A stretch of 64,000 bases of DNA from Neisseria macacae ATCC 33926. GTDB taxonomy: Bacteria > Pseudomonadota > Gammaproteobacteria > Burkholderiales > Neisseriaceae. The first letter of the stretch is position 1. Each line of letters begins with the position of its first letter. This document shows positions 60,198-64,000 of this stretch, one piece after another. Under the pieces are notes generated by a model, which searched no databases, was not told the DNA's origin, and saw only the letters and a list, made by a program, of their open reading frames with translations. The DNA lies in the NCBI RefSeq assembly GCF_022749495.1, contig NZ_CP094241.1, forward strand, positions 310,001 through 374,000, in the 5' to 3' direction. Made by a program: the position numbers and the translations under genes.

Positions 60198-61064
60198 ATG
60201 ACCGATACCGCCCAAATCATTACCAGCTACGGCCGCCGCTACATCGTGCGCACACCCGACGGCAAAACCTACGAAGCCAGCACGCGCAAAAAGCGGGTGG
60301 ACTTCGCCTGCGGTGACCGCGTGCATATCCAAACCGTCAACGCCGAACAAGCCGTCATCGAAGACTACCTGCCGCGCGAAAGCCTGCTCTACCGCCAAGA
60401 CGCTTGGAAAACCAAGCTCATCGCCGCCAATGTCAGCCAGCTCCTTATCGTTACCGCCGCCGTTCCCTCGCCCAGCGAAGCCCTGCTGCAACGCGCCCTC
60501 CTAGCCGCCGAAGCCGCGGGCATCCAAGCCGTCATCATCCTGAACAAAGCCGACCTGCCCGAAACCGCCTTCTGGCGCGAAAAACTCAAATTCTACGAAA
60601 CGCTCGGTTATCCCGTCATCGAAACCCGCGCATTGGAAAACGCCGACATCCTGCGCCCCGTCCTGCAAGGGCATACCAACATCCTGCTCGGACAAAGCGG
60701 CATGGGCAAATCCACCCTGACCAACGCCCTCTTGGGCAACCAAACCGCCCGCACCGGCGACATCTCCACCGCGCTCGACTCCGGCAAACACACCACCACC
60801 CACGCCCAGCTTTACGATTTAAACGAAGCAACCCAATTAATCGACTCCCCCGGTTTGCAAGAATTCGGGCTGCACCACCTAGAAGCCGCCGACCTGCTGC
60901 AATACTTTCCCGACCTGAACCACCTCGTCGGGCAATGCCGTTTCCACAACTGCACCCACCGCGCCGAACCCGGCTGCGCCGTCAAAGCCGCCGCCGAAGC
61001 AGGCGAAGCCAAACCCGAACGCATCGAATTTTTGCAACGGATAACGGATGAGTTGTTGAGATAG
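60198..61064 (+). CDS. rsgA: Small ribosomal subunit biogenesis GTPase RsgA
   Basis: 288 residues. Circularly permuted GTPase: G4 NKAD (116-119) precedes G1 GQSGMGKS (165-172) and G3 DSPG (216-219). N-terminal OB fold and C-terminal zinc site (Cys247, Cys252, His254, Cys260). It helps 30S maturation. Its DUS terminator has been split by an IS element 47 bp past the stop. Confidence 0.96.
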   Translation: MTDTAQIITSYGRRYIVRTPDGKTYEASTRKKRVDFACGDRVHIQTVNAEQAVIEDYLPRESLLYRQDAWKTKLIAANVSQLLIVTAAVPSPSEALLQRALLAAEAAGIQAVIILNKADLPETAFWREKLKFYETLGYPVIETRALENADILRPVLQGHTNILLGQSGMGKSTLTNALLGNQTARTGDISTALDSGKHTTTHAQLYDLNEATQLIDSPGLQEFGLHHLEAADLLQYFPDLNHLVGQCRFHNCTHRAEPGCAVKAAAEAGEAKPERIEFLQRITDELLR

Positions 61065-61168
61065 GGAGAAGCGGTTGGTTTTAGTGAAATAAAAAACGTC
61101 GTCTGAAAACTGAACTGCACCCCAAAAGTTGGACACATCCCCTCCAACTCACAAGGTGCAGTTTTTTT

Positions 61169-61519
61169 ATGAGCAAATATACATTACACTTCAAATACCA
61201 AGCCGTACTCCACTACCTGCATATACGCAGCCAACAACGTACCGCAGACCACTACGGCATTTCCCGAACCCACCTGAGACGATGGATACGCGCCTATCAA
61301 GAAGGCGGTATCGGCGCACTCGAACATCCCCAATCCAAAACCATGCCCCAACACCGCAAAAACCCCTTCATCGCAGATAAACCCGACCAAGAAAAAACAC
61401 AGGCAGAGCTTATTGAAGAACTGTGCTATATGCGCGCAGAGGTCGCCTACCTAAAGGAGTTAAAAGCCCTCAGCCAAAAGCAGACCGCAAAGGACAAAGC
61501 CAAACCGTCCAAACACTGA
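61169..61519 (+). CDS. IS3-family transposase OrfA
   Basis: 116 residues. HTH of the IS3 OrfA type (YLHIRSQQRTADHYGISRTHLRRWIRAYQ) and a Leu-containing coiled-coil end (EELCYMRAEVAYLKELKAL). It starts 58 bp into the element. OrfA binds the IS ends. Confidence 0.93.
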   Translation: MSKYTLHFKYQAVLHYLHIRSQQRTADHYGISRTHLRRWIRAYQEGGIGALEHPQSKTMPQHRKNPFIADKPDQEKTQAELIEELCYMRAEVAYLKELKALSQKQTAKDKAKPSKH

Positions 61520-62319
61520 GGGCGCAACACCCGCTCAAATACCTGCTGCACATCGCAAACCTGCCCAAAAGCAGCTTTTACTACCATCACCAAGACCGAC
61601 CCGATCCCGAAGCAGCCGACAAAGCCCTCCTTGTCGAAACCTACCGGCGGCATAAAGGACGCTACGGACAAAGGCGCATTGCCGCAGCATTGGGTTGGAA
61701 CCGCAAAAAAGTGGCGCGGTTGATGAAGCAGATGGAACTGAAAGCCCTCATACGGGCGAAAAAAGCCTACCGCCATCCCGCCATGGGCGAAATATCGGAA
61801 CACCTCCTCAAACGCCGGTTCAAAGCCCGAAAGCCCAACGAAAAATGGCTGACCGACGTTACCGAACTCAAAGGGAAGGACGGCAAACTGTACCTCTCGC
61901 CAATCTTGGACTTGTTCAACCGCGAGATCGTCGCCTACGCCATGAGCCGCAGAGCCGACAGCGAAATGGTGAAGGAAATGCTCGAAAAAGCCGCCCCCCG
62001 TCTGACTGCTAAAGGAACGATGCTGCATTCGGACCAAGGCGTGCTGTACCGTACGTCGGGATATAGGGAATTGCTTGCGGAGTATTCCATGGTTCAAAGC
62101 ATGTCGCGAAAGGCGAACTGTTGGGACAATGCGCCGATGGAAAGCTTCTTTGCGGTGTTAAAGACGGAGTGTTTCTATAACGCAGGTGAATTGACGGTAG
62201 ATGAATTGATGAAGCAGATAGATGACTATATGGATTACTACAACCGGGAGCGTTGCAGTTTGAAATTGAAAAAGCTGAGTCCTGTCGCATACAGAACCCA
62301 GCTTGCACAGAGCGCCTGA
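61423..62319 (+). CDS. IS3-family transposase OrfB (DDE integrase core)
   Basis: Up to 298 residues. rve domain with the catalytic triad in WLTDVTELK, LHSDQGVLY and APMESFFAVLK. It overlaps OrfA by about 97 nt in the -1 frame, so the active OrfAB is made by programmed -1 frameshifting; I have not pinpointed the slippery site. The first ~35 residues to the left of LRAQHPLKYLL are probably only used in the fusion. Confidence 0.93.
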   Translation: MLYARRGRLPKGVKSPQPKADRKGQSQTVQTLRAQHPLKYLLHIANLPKSSFYYHHQDRPDPEAADKALLVETYRRHKGRYGQRRIAAALGWNRKKVARLMKQMELKALIRAKKAYRHPAMGEISEHLLKRRFKARKPNEKWLTDVTELKGKDGKLYLSPILDLFNREIVAYAMSRRADSEMVKEMLEKAAPRLTAKGTMLHSDQGVLYRTSGYRELLAEYSMVQSMSRKANCWDNAPMESFFAVLKTECFYNAGELTVDELMKQIDDYMDYYNRERCSLKLKKLSPVAYRTQLAQSA

Positions 62320-62417
62320 ATAGGCTTTTATGAGTGTCCAAGATTTGGGGGCCAGTTCAAACTTGAGGGGTAGGTTTTCAGACGACCTTTTTTATTATGG
62401 AGAGGGTTTGGGATGGA

Positions 62418-63074
62418 GAAGCGATTGACTTATTCGATACAGGGCTTTTCTGAATAGGTACGCGCTTAGCCCGATGGTCGGCAGCACGCCATAACGCTTC
62501 GGGAAAAGTGTAGCGTGGGCTCTGCCCGCGATATTTGCCAACCGGTTTCCGAATCAGAAATCAGTCAATCGGTTTCTAAATCGGATCATAAACCGAGTTT
62601 TTCGCGGGCAAAGCCCACGCTACGGTGGTAGGTCTTCGTTGAGTGGATTTGGGATGGGGAAGCGATTGACTCGTTCAACGCGGAGGTTTTCTCCGAATAG
62701 GTACGCATAGCCCGATGATTGGCAGTACGCCATAACGCTTCGAGAAAAGCGTAGCGTGGGCTTTGCCCGCGATATTTGCCAATCGATTTCTGAATCAAAC
62801 CATAAATCGAGTTTTTTCGTGGGCGAAGCCCACGCTACGGCGGTATGTCTATGTTAAGTAGGAAAGGGAAGGGATTGACTCATTTGATACGTGGGCTTTC
62901 TCCGAAAAGGTACGCCTAGCCCGATGGTTGGCAGCACGCCGTAATGCTTCGGGAAAAGTGTAGCGTGGGCTTTGCCCACGGGACCTGCCAATCGGTTTCC
63001 GAATCAGAAATCAGCCAATCGGTTTCTAAATCGGATCATAAACCGAGTTTTCGCGGGCGAAGCCCACGCTACGG
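62418..63074. repeat. Tandem array of three inverted-repeat units
   Basis: Three related units begin at about 62418, 62659 and 62879 (lengths 241, 220 and about 196 bp), each starting GAAGCGATTGACT-like. Every unit holds GTAGCGTGGGCTTTGCCC on one side and its complement on the other, enclosing CCAATCGGTTTCCGAATCA-like sequence, so each can fold into a long cruciform. No protein-coding character. A reversed DUS just before it (about 62377-62388) is the right half of the split rsgA terminator. Confidence 0.85.
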
Positions 63075-63112
63075 TTTGGCTGTCTGCAACGTTAAAGGGT
63101 TTGTGCTTTGCG

Positions 63113-63781
63113 TTAAACCTTGCCCGTCCAATCAAACGTTTCTAAGAAATCAGGCAGCTCGGAGAGGTTGTCGAGTATGGCAAGATGCGGGGCGGTGTGC
63201 AACATGGCGGCGGAGTGCGCGCCTGTGGTGAGGGCGACGGCGGGGGCTTTGGCGTTGGCGGCCATTTCCAAGTCGTGGGTCGTATCGCCGACAACCAAAG
63301 TTTCCTGCGGCGTCAGCCCCAGTTCGTCGCATAGTTTGAAAACCATGTCGGGTGCGGGTTTGGAGGCTTGTTCGCTGGCGCAGGTCGTCGCCATCCAAAA
63401 ATCGGTCGTACCGGTTTGCGCGATAGAGCGGTCGAGTCCTATCCTGCCTTTGCCTGTGGCGACGGCGAGCCAGTAGCCTTGGTTTTGCAGGGTGTGCAGA
63501 CAGGGCAGGGCTTCGGGGAAGAGCGTCATGTTTTGGTTGTTGGGATTGAGATAGTGTGCGGCGTAGGTTTCCGTCAATTCTTCGCGCATGTGTTCGCCGG
63601 CATGCGGAGCGAGGCGGCGGATGATTTCCGGCAGGCTGTAACCGATGAGGGCGCGGACGGCATCGTCATCGGGAACGGGCATGCCGCAGTCGGCAAAACT
63701 TTGTTGGAAGGTGCGGATAATCGGGCGCGTCGTGTCTGCCAGCGTTCCGTCCCAGTCGAAGATAATCAGTTTAGGTTTCAT
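63113..63781 (-). CDS. HAD-superfamily phosphatase, phosphoglycolate-phosphatase-like
   Basis: 222 residues. Motif I DWDGTLADT (Asp9/Asp11), motif II (VATGKG), motif III Lys (SKPAPDM) and motif IV VVGDTTHDLEMA. Cap domain between about 15 and 85. Substrate unknown; Gph of this type removes phosphate from 2-phosphoglycolate or sugar phosphates. Its 3' end abuts the repeat array. Confidence 0.9.
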   Translation of the reverse strand: MKPKLIIFDWDGTLADTTRPIIRTFQQSFADCGMPVPDDDAVRALIGYSLPEIIRRLAPHAGEHMREELTETYAAHYLNPNNQNMTLFPEALPCLHTLQNQGYWLAVATGKGRIGLDRSIAQTGTTDFWMATTCASEQASKPAPDMVFKLCDELGLTPQETLVVGDTTHDLEMAANAKAPAVALTTGAHSAAMLHTAPHLAILDNLSELPDFLETFDWTGKV

Positions 63782-63925
63782 CGTGCGCTTTCTTTCAGAC
63801 GACCTTAGGGCAAGATAGAAAAATCATAGCAGAAAATCCGATGCCTGCCTGCCTGCTTGCGGATTGATGCAAACGTTAAAAAATCCTAACTGAATTCAAA
63901 CGCTAAGGACGTATGAATTTAGGTA

Positions 63926-63960
63926 AAAGGGTCGTCTGAAAAGTTTCAGACGACCCCTTG
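63926..63960 (-). terminator. Inverted-DUS terminator
   Basis: AAGGGTCGTCTGAAA pairs with TTTCAGACGACCCCTT. Two bases from the stop of the gene entering at the right edge on the minus strand. Confidence 0.78.
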
Positions 63961-63961
63961 T

Positions 63962-64000
63962 TTATGGTTTCTTGCCGGAGAACATGAAGGAAGACGTTGC
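63962..64000 (-). CDS. C-terminal end of a gene continuing beyond the window
   Basis: The minus-strand frame from the edge reads ATSSFMFSGKKP then TAA (63962-63964). Only 13 codons are visible, so the product cannot be told. A DUS terminator just after the stop supports a real gene end. Confidence 0.5.
   Translation of the reverse strand, partial: ATSSFMFSGKKP

Larger units (their letters stand above)
61111..62359 (+). mobile_element. IS3-family insertion sequence (IS150-like), complete
   Basis: 1249 bp. Imperfect terminal inverted repeats: TGAACTGCACCCCAAAAGTT at the left, and at the right the complement of TGAACTGGCCCCCAAATCTT. The target duplication is AAC (61108-61110 and 62360-62362). 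Two open frames code the transposase, the second in the -1 frame. Intact, so possibly active. It is inserted in the loop of a DUS hairpin after rsgA. Confidence 0.92.

Noticed and set aside
62418..63074. CRISPR array
   Set aside because: Units are over 190 bp with inverted repeats, without short direct repeats and unique spacers, and no cas genes are near.

Overview
This is chromosomal DNA of a commensal Neisseria. The 12-mer AGGTCGTCTGAA (reverse TTCAGACGACCT) occurs dozens of times, singly and as inverted pairs between genes. It is the DNA uptake sequence (DUS) variant described for the N. mucosa / sicca / macacae group, not the ATGCCGTCTGAA form of meningococcus and gonococcus. Correia-type repeats (about 157 bp, TATAGTGGATTAA ends) and Neisseria-like proteins (Mla system, NtrYX, L10, YggX) agree. 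The species is inferred, not proven. Layout, left to right. 0-13.3 kb: an amber-interrupted small exported-protein gene, parA, a frameshifted glutamate symporter gltS, a lipoprotein with a DUF1311/LprI-like tail, an exported Cys-rich protein, fructose-bisphosphate aldolase, a hotdog thioesterase joined to xerC, an AraC regulator, an NAD(P)-binding protein, a DUF2262-like protein, a LysR regulator overlapping a GIY-YIG gene, and an AT-rich lipoprotein. 13.5-18 kb: the phospholipid-transport operon mlaFEDCBA on the minus strand. 18.3-25.1 kb: a Tat-exported copper-storage-like protein, a Bax-inhibitor-1 family membrane protein, a LysM protein divergent from def-fmt, a macrodomain protein and a PepSY protein. 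25.3-36.5 kb: rsmB-DUF4390-ntrY-ntrX, dprA-smg-topA, rsmD and a ferredoxin. 36.5-55.4 kb: the translation/transcription block: tRNA-Tyr, -Gly, -Thr, tuf, tRNA-Trp, secE, nusG, rplKA, rplJL, rpoBC, rpsL, rpsG, fusA, a second tuf and rpsJ. A terminator follows rpsJ and the rest of the usual S10 operon is absent. 55.4-64 kb: a repeat-rich accessory stretch with yggX, an immunity-like gene, truC with a duplicated 3' end, a LOG-family gene, rsgA, an intact IS3-family element sitting inside a DUS hairpin, a tandem array of inverted repeats, and a HAD phosphatase. Functional logic: most of the window is housekeeping. Inverted DUS pairs appear to be the usual transcription terminators, so uptake signals and operon ends coincide. 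Mobile sequence (two families of small inverted-repeat elements, one IS, hairpin repeats) lies almost wholly in the gaps and marks junctions where gene order looks rearranged, such as after rpsJ, between def and fmt, between rpoC and rpsL, and around truC and rsgA. I did not see a clearly new multi-gene system. The best candidates for something undescribed are the 107-bp inverted-repeat family, the 62.4-63.1 kb tandem array, and two unrecognised or immunity-like genes.
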